NCBI RefSeq assembly: GCF_031456495.1
Contig: NZ_JAVDUW010000001.1
Location: 434,001-498,000, forward strand
DNA length: 64,000 nt
Source of the DNA: Pedococcus sp031456495
GTDB lineage: Bacteria; Actinomycetota; Actinomycetes; Actinomycetales; Dermatophilaceae
Direction of reading: 5' to 3'
Shown here: one piece after another, positions 24,557 through 33,078 of the stretch
How positions within the stretch are numbered: position 1 is the first letter of the stretch
Layout: every line of letters starts with the position of its first letter
The notes under the pieces: generated by a model
Database searches by the model: none
Seen by the model: the letters and a program-made list of their open reading frames with translations, nothing else
Told to the model about the DNA's origin: nothing
Made by a program: the position numbers and the translations under genes

Positions 24557-25668
24557 TGGGCGGCCTTCTCCTGCTCCTTGCGCCAGCGGACCCCGGCCTC
24601 GATGAAGCCGTCGATGTCGCCGTCGAAGACGGCAGAGGGGTTGCCGACCTCGTACTCGGTGCGCAGGTCCTTGACCATCTGGTAGGGCTGGAGGACGTAG
24701 GAGCGCATCTGGTCGCCCCAGCTCGCCTTGATGTCGCCGGCCATCTCCTTCTTCGCGGCAGCCTCCTCGGCCTGCTTCTGGAGCAGCAGCCGGGACTGGA
24801 GCACGCGCAGGGCGGCGGCGCGGTTCTGGATCTGGCTCTTCTCGTTCTGCATCGAGACGACGATGCCGGTCGGGATGTGCGTCATCCGGACCGCGGAGTC
24901 GGTGGTGTTGACCGACTGGCCACCGGGGCCCGAGCTGCGGAAGACGTCGACCTTGATCTCGTTCTCGGGGATGTCGATGGAGTCGGTCGACTCGATGAGC
25001 GGGATGACCTCGACGGCGGCGAAGCTCGTCTGGCGCCGGCCCTGGTTGTCGAACGGGCTGATCCGGACCAGCCGGTGCGTGCCGCCCTCGACCGAGAGGT
25101 TGCCGAAGGCATACGGCACGTTGACCTCGAAGGTCGCGGACTTCAGCCCGGCCTCCTCGGCGTAGGACGTGTCCATGACCTTGGTCGGGTAGCCGTGGCG
25201 CTCGGCCCAGCGCAGGTACATCCGCATGAGCATCTCGGCGAAGTCCGCGGCGTCGACGCCACCGGCACCGGCACGGATGGTGACGACGGCCTCGCGCTCG
25301 TCGTACTCCCCCGACAGCAGGGTGCGGACCTCCAGCTCGGCGACGGCCTTCTTCAGGGAGGCCAGCTCGGTCTCGGCCTCGGCCATGGTGGCCGCGTCGC
25401 CGCCGTCCTCGGTGCCCATCTCGACCAGCACCTCGAGGTCGTCGATCCGGGAGTCCATCCCGGTGACCCGCTCGTACTCGGCGTTGGCCCGGGAGAGGGC
25501 GGAGGTGACCTGCTGGGCGGCCTCGGGGTCGTCCCAGAGGTCGGGTGCGCCGGACTTGGCCTCGAGGTCCTTGATCTGCGCCCGGAGGGCCTCGAGGTCG
25601 GTCACCTCGCGCACCGAGTCCATGGTGCTGCGAAGGTCCTTGATCTCCTGGGAAAAGTCGGTCGCCAC
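24550..25668 (-). CDS. prfB: Peptide chain release factor 2
   Basis: 372 residues. Releases the peptide at UGA and UAA. The tripeptide anticodon SPF is at 204-206 (RISPFDNQGR), and the catalytic GGQ is at 249-251 (SGPGGQSVNTTDSA). The N-terminal helical domain is ATDFSQEIKDLRS. Many bacteria have a programmed +1 frameshift near codon 25; here the frame is continuous from GTG 25668 and no CTTTGA-like slip site exists, so there is no autoregulatory frameshift, as in other actinobacteria I know. A longer start at 25740 is unlikely. It ends in the 17-bp hairpin that overlaps its stop. Confidence 0.96.
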   Translation of the reverse strand: MATDFSQEIKDLRSTMDSVREVTDLEALRAQIKDLEAKSGAPDLWDDPEAAQQVTSALSRANAEYERVTGMDSRIDDLEVLVEMGTEDGGDAATMAEAETELASLKKAVAELEVRTLLSGEYDEREAVVTIRAGAGGVDAADFAEMLMRMYLRWAERHGYPTKVMDTSYAEEAGLKSATFEVNVPYAFGNLSVEGGTHRLVRISPFDNQGRRQTSFAAVEVIPLIESTDSIDIPENEIKVDVFRSSGPGGQSVNTTDSAVRMTHIPTGIVVSMQNEKSQIQNRAAALRVLQSRLLLQKQAEEAAAKKEMAGDIKASWGDQMRSYVLQPYQMVKDLRTEYEVGNPSAVFDGDIDGFIEAGVRWRKEQEKAAQA

Positions 25669-25709
25669 GAGGGTCAAGCCTAGGGCACCTGCGTCCGGGC
25701 CCCGGACGC

Positions 25710-25744
25710 GTGTGTGCCGCGTGGAGGCTCCACGCGGCACACAC
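25710..25744 (-). terminator. Intrinsic terminator of the GntP permease gene
   Basis: A perfect 16-bp stem: GTGTGTGCCGCGTGGA (25710-25725) and its complement (25729-25744), with a 3-base GGC loop. It is 24 bases beyond the permease stop and isolates prfB from it. Confidence 0.75.
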
Positions 25745-25768
25745 GACGTTCCTGGGGCGGGACTGCGG

Positions 25769-27184
25769 CTAGACCACCAGGCCCAGCACGAGGACGAACA
25801 CGAGCCCGGTCACCGACAGCACGGTCTCCATCAGCGACCACGACTTGATGGTCTGGCCGACCGACAGGCCGAAGTACTCCTTGACCAGCCAGAAGCCGGC
25901 GTCGTTGACGTGGGAGAAGAACACCGAGCCGGCGCCGATCGCGAGCACGAGGAGCGAGACCTCGCCGGTGCTCATGCCGGCCGCGAGCGGGGCCAGGATG
26001 CCCGAGGCGGTGACGGTGGCGACGGTGGCCGAGCCGGTGGCGAGGCGGATGAGGACCGCCACCACCCAGGCGAGCAGGAGCACGGAGATCCCGCTGCCCT
26101 CGACCCACTGGGCGACGAGCTTGCCGATGCCGGTGTCGACGAGGGTCTGCTTGAAGCCACCGCCCGCGGCGACGATGAGGATGATGCCCGCGATGGGGGG
26201 CAGCGACTTCTCCATGGAGGTGGCGAGCGCACGGGTGCCCATGCCCGCGCCCCGGCCGAGGGTGAAGAACCCGACGATGACGGCGATGAGCAGGGCCACC
26301 AGCGGCGTGCCCAGGAAGTCGAGCACGGTGCGCACGGCGTTGCCGTCGGCGGCGAAGATGTCGGCCAGCGCCTTGCCCATCATGAGCACGACGGGGGTGA
26401 GCACGGCGAAGAGGGTGACGCCGAAGGACGGACGGCGGACCAGCTTGCCGCCCTCGCGCTCCTCGTCCTCTGGGGTCGAGTACAGCTCGGGGGTGGCGGC
26501 GTCGACCCAGCGGCCGGCGAACCGGGCGAACAGCGGCCCGGCGATGGCGACGGTCGGCACCGCCACGAGCACGCCGAGGCCGAGGGTGATCCCCAGGTTG
26601 GCCTTGAGCGCGTCGATCGCCACGAGCGGGCCGGGGTGCGGCGGCACGAGGCCGTGCATCGCCGACAGGCCGGCGAGGGCCGGGATGCCGACCTTGATGA
26701 TCGACAGCCCCGAGCGACGGGCGACGAGGAAGATGACGGGCATCAGCAGGACGAGGCCGATCTCGAAGAACATCGGCAGTCCGATGAGCGCACCGACGCC
26801 GGCCATCGCCCACGGCAGGGTGCGCGCCGAGGAACGGCCCACGATGGTGTCGACGATCTCGTCGGCGCCGCCGGAGTCGACGAGCAGCTTGCCGAACATG
26901 GCGCCCAGGGCAATCAGGGTGCCCACGCTGGCCGCGGTCGACCCGAAGCCCTTGGTGTAGCTGTCGATGACGTCGGACATGGCGACGCCGGCCACGGCGC
27001 CGACGGCCAGCGAGCCGATCGTCAGGCCCAGGAACGGGTGCAGCTTGAACTTCGTGATCAGCAGGACGATCACGGCGATGCCGATGAGGGCGGCGGGCAC
27101 GAGCCGGGCGGCCGGGATGGCCGGTGCATCGGCCGCCGGCGAGGCTGCGAGCAGGTGCAGCGTCGGGAGCAGGTCGGTGGTCAT
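25769..27184 (-). CDS. GntP-family gluconate:H+ symporter
   Basis: 471 residues, about 12-14 membrane segments. GntP family signs: the first helices LIGIAVIVLLITKFKLHPFLGLTIGS, the SYTKGFG loop, PPHPGPLVAI (a GntP hallmark), ATGSATVATVTASG, and VFFSHVNDAGFWLVKEYFGL (family signature near the end). It takes up gluconate for the kinase encoded just upstream; the kinase stop and this ATG overlap as ATGA. Function inferred by family and context. Confidence 0.95.
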   Translation of the reverse strand: MTTDLLPTLHLLAASPAADAPAIPAARLVPAALIGIAVIVLLITKFKLHPFLGLTIGSLAVGAVAGVAMSDVIDSYTKGFGSTAASVGTLIALGAMFGKLLVDSGGADEIVDTIVGRSSARTLPWAMAGVGALIGLPMFFEIGLVLLMPVIFLVARRSGLSIIKVGIPALAGLSAMHGLVPPHPGPLVAIDALKANLGITLGLGVLVAVPTVAIAGPLFARFAGRWVDAATPELYSTPEDEEREGGKLVRRPSFGVTLFAVLTPVVLMMGKALADIFAADGNAVRTVLDFLGTPLVALLIAVIVGFFTLGRGAGMGTRALATSMEKSLPPIAGIILIVAAGGGFKQTLVDTGIGKLVAQWVEGSGISVLLLAWVVAVLIRLATGSATVATVTASGILAPLAAGMSTGEVSLLVLAIGAGSVFFSHVNDAGFWLVKEYFGLSVGQTIKSWSLMETVLSVTGLVFVLVLGLVV

Positions 27185-27714
27185 GCGGTGTGGATGTCCT
27201 TCGAGGTGAGGAGGGAGAGGGATTCGGTGACGAGGTCGTCGACGGGGTGGGCGACGTCGAGGACCGCGCCGTGCTCGTCCGGCTGGAGCGGCTCGAGCGT
27301 GGAGAACTGGCTGTCGATGAGGGCGGCCGGCATGAAGTGGGCCGGGCGCGCCGCCACCCGCTGGGCCAGCACGTCCCGGTCACCGTGGAGGTGCAGGAAC
27401 GTCGTCCGGGGCGCCTGCGCGGCGAGGATGTCGCGGTAGGAGCGCTTGAGCGCCGAGCAGCTGGCCACCCCACCGGTGGACTCGTGCTCGGCGAGCCAGG
27501 CGGCGATCGACTCCAGCCACGGGCGTCGGTCGTCGTCGTCGAGCGGGACGCCGGCCGACATCTTGGCGATGTTGGCCTCGGGGTGGAAGTCGTCCGCGTC
27601 GGCGAACGGCACCCGGAGCCGCTGGGCGAGCGCGGCACCAACGGTCGTCTTGCCGGAGCCGGAGACCCCCATGACGACCACCAGCGGTGGGGGTGGGGGT
27701 GAGGTCGAGGTCAT
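27181..27714 (-). CDS. gntK: Gluconokinase
   Basis: 177 residues, the usual size of the thermoresistant gluconokinase. Phosphorylates gluconate to 6-phosphogluconate with ATP, entering the pentose phosphate path. Walker A GVSGSGKT, FADADDFHPEANIAKM (substrate loop with DADDFH), PLDDDDRRPWL, the CSALKRSYRD stretch and FSTLEPLQPDE, all family marks. AAGGAG six bases before ATG 27714. First gene of a two-gene operon with the GntP permease. Confidence 0.95.
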   Translation of the reverse strand: MTSTSPPPPPLVVVMGVSGSGKTTVGAALAQRLRVPFADADDFHPEANIAKMSAGVPLDDDDRRPWLESIAAWLAEHESTGGVASCSALKRSYRDILAAQAPRTTFLHLHGDRDVLAQRVAARPAHFMPAALIDSQFSTLEPLQPDEHGAVLDVAHPVDDLVTESLSLLTSKDIHTA

Positions 27715-27777
27715 CGCGAACTCCTTCGTCCGGCTCCGGGCTCGTCGTCGAGCCGCATCGCCGTCCACGGTGACGCA

Positions 27778-27836
27778 TCAGAACCGGTTTGACAAGAGTT
27801 TATGAGCAATAAATCTGACTTAGTGGTCGCGATCAC
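27778..27836. promoter_or_regulatory. Divergent promoter and candidate GntR operator(s) for gluconate genes
   Basis: This AT-richer stretch lies between the gluconate genes and the FadR-type regulator. TTGACA at 27789-27794 is a -35 match for the rightward gene; the -10 is unclear. An imperfect palindrome TCAGAACCGGTTTGA (27778-27792, centre AACCGGTT) and a second GTGGTCGCGATCAC (27823-27836, one mismatch pair) flank it. Either could be the site for the FadR-type regulator. Function inferred. Confidence 0.45.
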
Positions 27837-27863
27837 GGCACAAGACGGTGGTCTGGCACGCTT

Positions 27864-28628
27864 GTGGGCATGCCGCGCAGCGCCGACTCCCCTGCCCCGC
27901 CCGCACGCCCGCCGGTCGGCGCGGAGCCGGGCCTGCACGCCAGCGTGCTGGACGCGCTCGGGGCGCAGATCGTCGGCGGCGAGGTGGCGGTCGGCGAGGT
28001 CCTGCGCATCGACCAGCTCGACGCCCGCTTCGGCGTGTCCCGCTCCGTCGTGCGGGAGGCGGTCCGGGTGCTCGCCTCGATGGGGCTGGTGGAGACCCGG
28101 CGCCGGCTCGGGGTGCGGGTGCGCCCGCGCGACCAGTGGAACGTCTTCGACCCGCGGGTGATCCGGTGGCGGCTGGCCGGGCCGGGCCGGGAGGACCAGC
28201 TGGTCTCCCTCGGCGAGCTGCGCCGGGGCTTCGAGCCCGTCGCCGCCGAGCTCGCGGCCCAGCGGGCCACGCCGGAGCAGTGCGGCGCCATGGTGGGTGC
28301 CGTGGTGCAGATGGGCGTGCACGCCAAGGCGCAGGACCTCGAGGGCTACCTGGTCGCGGACACCCTGTTCCACACGACGATGCTCCAGGCCTCGGGCAAC
28401 GAGATGCTCGCGGCGCTGTCGACGGTGGTCTCCGAGGTGCTGGCCGGCCGCACCCACCACCGCCTCATGCCGACCAACCCCAACCCGGCTGCGATCCGCC
28501 TGCACGGCGACGTGGCGGAGGCGATCGGCAGCGGCGACCCGCAGGCGGCCTCGGCGGCCATGCGGGCGATCATCGACGAGGCGAGCTCGGCCCTGCTCGC
28601 GATCAAGGCCGCCGACGCCCGGGAGTGA
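27864..28628 (+). CDS. FadR-type GntR regulator of gluconate use
   Basis: 254 residues. Winged helix (about 25-95): HASVLDALGAQIVGGEVAVG, LDARFGVSRSVVREAVRVL and LVETRRRLGVRVRP, then a FCD effector domain (LGELRRGFEPVAAELAA; the H of DTLFHTTMLQASG; HH near HHRLMPTNPNPAA as metal/acid ligands). Regulators of this subfamily next to GntP and gluconokinase respond to gluconate or its phosphate. GTG 27864 or ATG 27870; ribosome-binding site weak. It is divergent from gntK, with candidate operators between. Confidence 0.9.
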   Translation: MGMPRSADSPAPPARPPVGAEPGLHASVLDALGAQIVGGEVAVGEVLRIDQLDARFGVSRSVVREAVRVLASMGLVETRRRLGVRVRPRDQWNVFDPRVIRWRLAGPGREDQLVSLGELRRGFEPVAAELAAQRATPEQCGAMVGAVVQMGVHAKAQDLEGYLVADTLFHTTMLQASGNEMLAALSTVVSEVLAGRTHHRLMPTNPNPAAIRLHGDVAEAIGSGDPQAASAAMRAIIDEASSALLAIKAADARE

Positions 28629-28751
28629 CTCCCGGGGGCCGGCGGCCTCGGTCTCTCAGCATGGTCGGAGCGCCCTGACCCGCCGGGGCAGCCGCTCGCA
28701 GCGTCACCCAGCGCGTCAGGGCGTGACCCCGCCTTCGGGGCGTCCAGCCAC

Positions 28752-30146
28752 TCAGAGCGGGCAGGTGTTGACCAGGTCGCCGCTCGCGGGCCGCGGGTAG
28801 GTCCGGTCGGATGGGGGCTCGACGCCCCGGTCCACCCACGCGGTGAGCGCGTCGAAGCCGGACTGCGCGCACGGCAGCAGCGGGCGCAGCTTGTCCGGGA
28901 ACGCGGCATACAGGCCGTCGGTGTGGGTGCCGTCGGTGATCGTGTAGTACCGGTGCAGGTCACCCCGGCCGGCGGCGTCGATGAGCCGGTCGTAGACGTC
29001 CGCGTCGGTCCTCGGTGGCAGCAGCGTGTCGAGCGAGCCCTGGACGGTGATGAGCGGCTTGCCCACCCGACCGGTCAGCTGGACGCTCGCGACGGCGTCC
29101 TTCACCGACTGCGGCCGCGAGGCGTAGTCGTAGTCGGCGTCGCAGGCCGGGGTACCGCTGGCGCAGAACGGCGTGCCCGCCTTGAGGTCGCCGTCGTAGG
29201 ACGGGTCGAACTCCTCGCGGTAGATGCGCTGGGTGAGGTCCCAGTACACCGAGTAGTGGAACGGCCACAGGAACTCCGACCCCGGCACGAACCCGGCCGC
29301 GATCATCGCGTCGTGGGCCGCCTGGTCGCCGGTCGCGGCATACGCCGGGTAGTTCTTCAGCGCGGTCGGCAGGTAGGTGAACAGGTTCGGGCCGTCCGCG
29401 CGGAAGAGGGTGCCCTCCCAGTCCAGGCCGCCGTCGTAGAGGTCGGGACGGTTCTCCAGCTGCCACCGGGTGAGGTAGCCGCCGTTGGAGATGCCGAACA
29501 TGAACGTCCTCGCCGGCGCCTTGGCGTAGACCTGCTTGAGGACCTTCTTCGAGGCGATGGTGAGCTGGGTGACCCGGCTGTTCCACTCACGGACCGAGCC
29601 GCCGGGCGAAGAGCCGTCGTCGTAGAACTTCAACCCGACGTTGCCCTTGTCCGTGGCGGCGAACGCGTAGCCCTTGGAGAGCACCCAGTCGCTGATGATG
29701 AAGTCGTTGGCGTACTGGGCGCGGTTGCCCGGCGAGCCGCTGACGACGAGGCCGCCGTTCCAGTGGTCGGGGATGCGCAGGACGAACTGGCTGTCGTGGT
29801 TCCAGCCGTTGTCGGTGTTCGACGTCGAGGTGTCGGGGAAGTAGCCGTCGACCTGGATGCCGGGGACGCCGGTCGGGTTCACCGTGCCGGGTGCGTTGAG
29901 GCCGGCCCAGTCGCTCGGGTTCGTGTGGCCGGTCTTGGTGGTCCCGGCCGTGGTGAGGTCCTCGAGGCAGGCGGTCTTCTGGACCTCCGCGCCGGGGACG
30001 CGGATCGTGGACTCGCGGGCACAGTGCGCACCCTGCGGCTTGTCGGCGGCCGCAGGGCCGGCGGTGAGCAGCGCGGTGCCGAGGGCGAGCGCTGCGGAGG
30101 TGGCGAGGGCGGCGTACCGCCGGCGTGACGTCGTTGTCGGGCGCAT
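28752..30146 (-). CDS. Secreted alpha/beta hydrolase (tannase/feruloyl esterase or hydroxybutyrate-oligomer hydrolase type)
   Basis: 464 residues. A signal peptide (ATSAALALGTALLTAGPAAA, cleaved near AAADKPQ). Serine-hydrolase fold: nucleophile loop FGISNGGYLTRW (GxSxG), acid/His region TITDGTHTDG, and VQGSLDTLLP. Cys pairs (e.g. PACDAD, NTCPL) suggest disulfides. The general layout, length and PGNRAQYANDF region resemble the tannase/feruloyl esterase-like and 3-hydroxybutyrate-oligomer hydrolase families; the substrate cannot be decided. ATG 30146 or 30155. It is alone, next to the DinB gene on the same strand; no operon evident. Confidence 0.8.
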   Translation of the reverse strand: MRPTTTSRRRYAALATSAALALGTALLTAGPAAADKPQGAHCARESTIRVPGAEVQKTACLEDLTTAGTTKTGHTNPSDWAGLNAPGTVNPTGVPGIQVDGYFPDTSTSNTDNGWNHDSQFVLRIPDHWNGGLVVSGSPGNRAQYANDFIISDWVLSKGYAFAATDKGNVGLKFYDDGSSPGGSVREWNSRVTQLTIASKKVLKQVYAKAPARTFMFGISNGGYLTRWQLENRPDLYDGGLDWEGTLFRADGPNLFTYLPTALKNYPAYAATGDQAAHDAMIAAGFVPGSEFLWPFHYSVYWDLTQRIYREEFDPSYDGDLKAGTPFCASGTPACDADYDYASRPQSVKDAVASVQLTGRVGKPLITVQGSLDTLLPPRTDADVYDRLIDAAGRGDLHRYYTITDGTHTDGLYAAFPDKLRPLLPCAQSGFDALTAWVDRGVEPPSDRTYPRPASGDLVNTCPL

Positions 30147-30259
30147 GGGGGCCATCGTTCGCGCGGCCCGCAGGGGGCTCAATGTGGGGGCGGCACACAG
30201 TGCCCGCGTGCCCGGTGTGCCCCTGACGTGCAGGTATGCCGTTCGGTCGCCCGGCGGGT

Positions 30260-30706
30260 TTAGGCCGTCGCGCGCAGGAGGTCGCGGGTGATCTCGAGCT
30301 GGCCACGGTGCTGGGCCAGCTCCTCGTACACGTGCAGCAGCACCTCGCCCTGCGTGGCGTACTCGTCCCCGCCCTCGGGGTGCGCGGGAGGCTGGTCGGG
30401 GCTCGCCGCCCGCACCCAGCGTGCGAAGTCGGCGCGCAGGGCGTCGGTGGCAGCGGCAAGCTCGGCGACCGGTCCGCTCGCGGTGAACTCGCCGGCGCGG
30501 TCCCGCGGCACAAGCCGGTGGAGGTTGATCGTCGACGCCCACGTCGCGCACACGCCGAGGCAGTGCGTGAGGATCTGGAACGGGCTGTTGGCGCCGGGCA
30601 GGTCGGGCCGCCGGTTCGCCAGGTCGTCGCCGAGCTCGGTGACGATGTCGCGCATCGCCACGAGCGCCTCGTCGCAGAACCGCAGGTACACCTCGGCCGT
30701 GATCAT
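30260..30706 (-). CDS. DinB-family protein (mycothiol-dependent transferase-like)
   Basis: 148 residues, a four-helix bundle. DinB/MDMPI signs: the first helix LRFCDEALVAMRDIV, a mid-chain His in LTHCLGV, and the ending HVYEELAQHRGQLEITRDLL, where the three His would bind a metal. Actinobacterial relatives include mycothiol-dependent isomerases and transferases; the exact reaction is unclear. ATG 30706 overlaps the ligA stop as ATGA, so it is translated after ligA; functional link to DNA repair is only suggestive. Confidence 0.8.
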   Translation of the reverse strand: MITAEVYLRFCDEALVAMRDIVTELGDDLANRRPDLPGANSPFQILTHCLGVCATWASTINLHRLVPRDRAGEFTASGPVAELAAATDALRADFARWVRAASPDQPPAHPEGGDEYATQGEVLLHVYEELAQHRGQLEITRDLLRATA

Positions 30707-32904
30707 GCGTCCTCCCCCGCCTCATCGTCGGCAGGCTGCGCCGCCACGTCCGCCGACCCTCCCACAGGGGTGGCCGTGCCGGTCTCGAGCAGCTGCCGGA
30801 AGCCGGCCTCGTCGAGGATGGGACGGCCGAGCTCGCGGGCCTTGTCCTCCTTGGACCCGGCGTTCTCTCCCACGACGACCCAGTCGGTCTTCTTCGACAC
30901 CGACCCGGACGCCTTGCCACCGCGGGCCAGGATCGCCTCCTTGGCCTCGTCGCGGCTGAAGCCCTCGAGCGAGCCGGTCACGACGACGGTCATGCCGGTG
31001 AGCGTCTGCTCGACGGACTCGTCGCGCTCGTCCTCCATCCGCACGCCGTCGGCAGCCCACTGCTCGACGATGCGCACGTGCCAGTCGTTGCCCTCGCCGT
31101 CGAACCAGTCGCGGACGGCGTCGGCGATGACACCACCGACACCCTCGACCCCCGCGAGCTCCTCACGGGAGGCGTCGCGGATCGCCTGCATCGTGCCGAA
31201 GTGCTGGGCGAGCGCCCGCGCCGCGGTCGGGCCGACGTGTCGGATCGACAGCGCCACCAGGACGCGCCACAGCGGCTGGGTCTTGGCCTGCTCGAGGTTG
31301 GCGACGAGCCGGGCACCGTTGGCGGACAGCACGCGGCCGTCGACGACGGCGTCCTCGGGGTCGCTCTTCTTCGCCGCCCGGGTGAAGAGCGCCACGCGGG
31401 CGATGTCCTCGTCGCGCAGCCCGAACAGCCCGCTCTCGTCCTCGATCACCCCGGAGTCGAGCAGCGCCCCCGCGCCCTCCCAGCCGAGCGCCTCGATGTC
31501 GAAGGCTCCCCGGCCCGCGAGCCCGGCCAGGCGCTCGCGCAGCTGCGAGGGACAGGTGCGGGCGTTGGGGCAGCGGATGTCCTTGTCGCCCTCCTTCTCC
31601 GGGCGCAGCTCGGTGCCGCAGGACGGGCAGTGCGTCGGCATGACGAACGCGCGCTCGGTGCCGTCACGCAGGTCCACGACCGGCCCGAGGATCTCGGGGA
31701 TGACGTCACCGGCCTTGCGCAGCACCACGGTGTCGCCGATCAGCACGCCCTTGCGCTTGACCTCGTCGGCGTTGTGCAGCGTGGCGCGCTCGACGGTCGA
31801 GCCGGCGACCACGACCGGCTCCATGACGCCGAACGGAGTCACCCGCCCGGTGCGGCCGACGTTGACCTGGATGTCGAGGAGCCTGGTGTTGACCTCCTCC
31901 GGCGGGTACTTGTACGCGATCGCCCACCGGGGAGCCCGCGACGTCGACCCCAGCCGGCGCTGGAGCGCGACCTCGTCGACCTTGACGACGATCCCGTCGA
32001 GCTCGTGCTCGACGCTGTGCCGGTGCTCGCCGTAGTACGCGACGTACTCCTGCACCTCGGCGACCGTCGAGAGCACCTTGAAGTGCGTCGAGATCGGGAG
32101 CCCCCAGGCGCGGAACAGCTCGTACGCCTCGGACTGCCGGGTGAGGTCGAAGCCCTCGCGGAACCCGATGCCGTGCACCAGCATCCGCAGCCCGCGGCTC
32201 GCCGTGACCCGGGGGTCCTTCTGCCGCAGCGACCCCGCCGCCGTGTTGCGGGGGTTGGCGTAGGGCGCCTTGCCGGCCTCGACGAGCGAGGCGTTGAGGT
32301 CGGCGAACGCCTCGACCGGGAAGTACACCTCGCCGCGGACCTCCACCCTCGCCGGGTGGTCGGTGCCCTCGAGCTGGTGCGGTATGCCGTCGATCGTCCT
32401 GACGTTGTTGGTGACGTCCTCGCCCGTGCGGCCGTCGCCACGGGTCAGCGCGCGCGTGAGCCGGCCGTTCTCGTAGAGCAGGTTGACCGCGAGCCCGTCG
32501 ATCTTGAGCTCGCAGAGGTAATGGAAGTCGGTGGTGCCGGCGTCGCGCTCGACCCGCCCCGCCCACTGCGCCAGCTCCTCGGGCGAGAAGCAGTTGTCCA
32601 GCGACAGCATCCGCTCGAGGTGGTCGACGGCCTGGAAGTCGGTCGAGAACACCGCACCCCCGACCTGCTGGGTCGGGCTCTCGGGCGAGCGCAGCTCGGG
32701 GTACTCCTCCTCCAGCTCGCCCAGGCGGCGGATCAGCTGGTCGTACTCGGCGTCGCTGATCGTCGGCGCGTCCTTGACGTGGTAGGCGAACTGGGCGGCG
32801 CTGGCCCGGTCGGCGAGGTCGGCCCACTCGTGCCGCGCCCCCTCGGGCACGACCTCGGAGACGAGGGTGTCGGGGGCAGCAGCGCTCGAGCCGTTCTCAC
32901 TCAC
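30703..32904 (-). CDS. ligA: NAD-dependent DNA ligase
   Basis: 733 residues. Seals nicks using NAD+. Ia domain (HEWADLADRA...; YHVKDAPTISDAEYDQL), adenylation Lys 134 in ELKIDGLAVN, OB-fold, zinc finger (CPSCGTELRP...CPN...CPSQL), four helix-hairpin-helix units (e.g. GVEGVGGVIADA), and a BRCT at the C-terminus (VVTGSLEGFSRDEAKEAI). GTG 32904 has AGGA eight bases upstream; ATG 32913 is an alternative, and the very long frame beyond to 34500 is antisense to the acyl-CoA ligase. The C-terminus adds about 25 residues ending EAGEDA. It is coupled to the downstream DinB gene. Confidence 0.97.
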   Translation of the reverse strand: MSENGSSAAAPDTLVSEVVPEGARHEWADLADRASAAQFAYHVKDAPTISDAEYDQLIRRLGELEEEYPELRSPESPTQQVGGAVFSTDFQAVDHLERMLSLDNCFSPEELAQWAGRVERDAGTTDFHYLCELKIDGLAVNLLYENGRLTRALTRGDGRTGEDVTNNVRTIDGIPHQLEGTDHPARVEVRGEVYFPVEAFADLNASLVEAGKAPYANPRNTAAGSLRQKDPRVTASRGLRMLVHGIGFREGFDLTRQSEAYELFRAWGLPISTHFKVLSTVAEVQEYVAYYGEHRHSVEHELDGIVVKVDEVALQRRLGSTSRAPRWAIAYKYPPEEVNTRLLDIQVNVGRTGRVTPFGVMEPVVVAGSTVERATLHNADEVKRKGVLIGDTVVLRKAGDVIPEILGPVVDLRDGTERAFVMPTHCPSCGTELRPEKEGDKDIRCPNARTCPSQLRERLAGLAGRGAFDIEALGWEGAGALLDSGVIEDESGLFGLRDEDIARVALFTRAAKKSDPEDAVVDGRVLSANGARLVANLEQAKTQPLWRVLVALSIRHVGPTAARALAQHFGTMQAIRDASREELAGVEGVGGVIADAVRDWFDGEGNDWHVRIVEQWAADGVRMEDERDESVEQTLTGMTVVVTGSLEGFSRDEAKEAILARGGKASGSVSKKTDWVVVGENAGSKEDKARELGRPILDEAGFRQLLETGTATPVGGSADVAAQPADDEAGEDA

Positions 32905-33078
32905 GCGCCTCATCCTGCCGCACCCCACCGACGTCCCGCCCGCGACGGCGGGCACGCGGCACGCGGCCAGTGCGTTGTCCCGGGTGGCAGCCCCCCGGCA
33001 TACCGCGGATCCGTAGCCAAAGCCCGCGCGAGCAGGGAGGATGCAGCCAAACGTCCCCGACGGAGTGGAGCGCCCCCG

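Noticed and set aside
25590..25668. Programmed +1 frameshift in prfB.
   Set aside because: The reading frame is open from GTG 25668 and no CTTTGA slip site or internal TGA is present.
25226..27439. Plus-strand 737-residue frame opposite prfB and GntP permease.
   Set aside because: Antisense shadow; repetitive Gly/Asp/His content without any domain.
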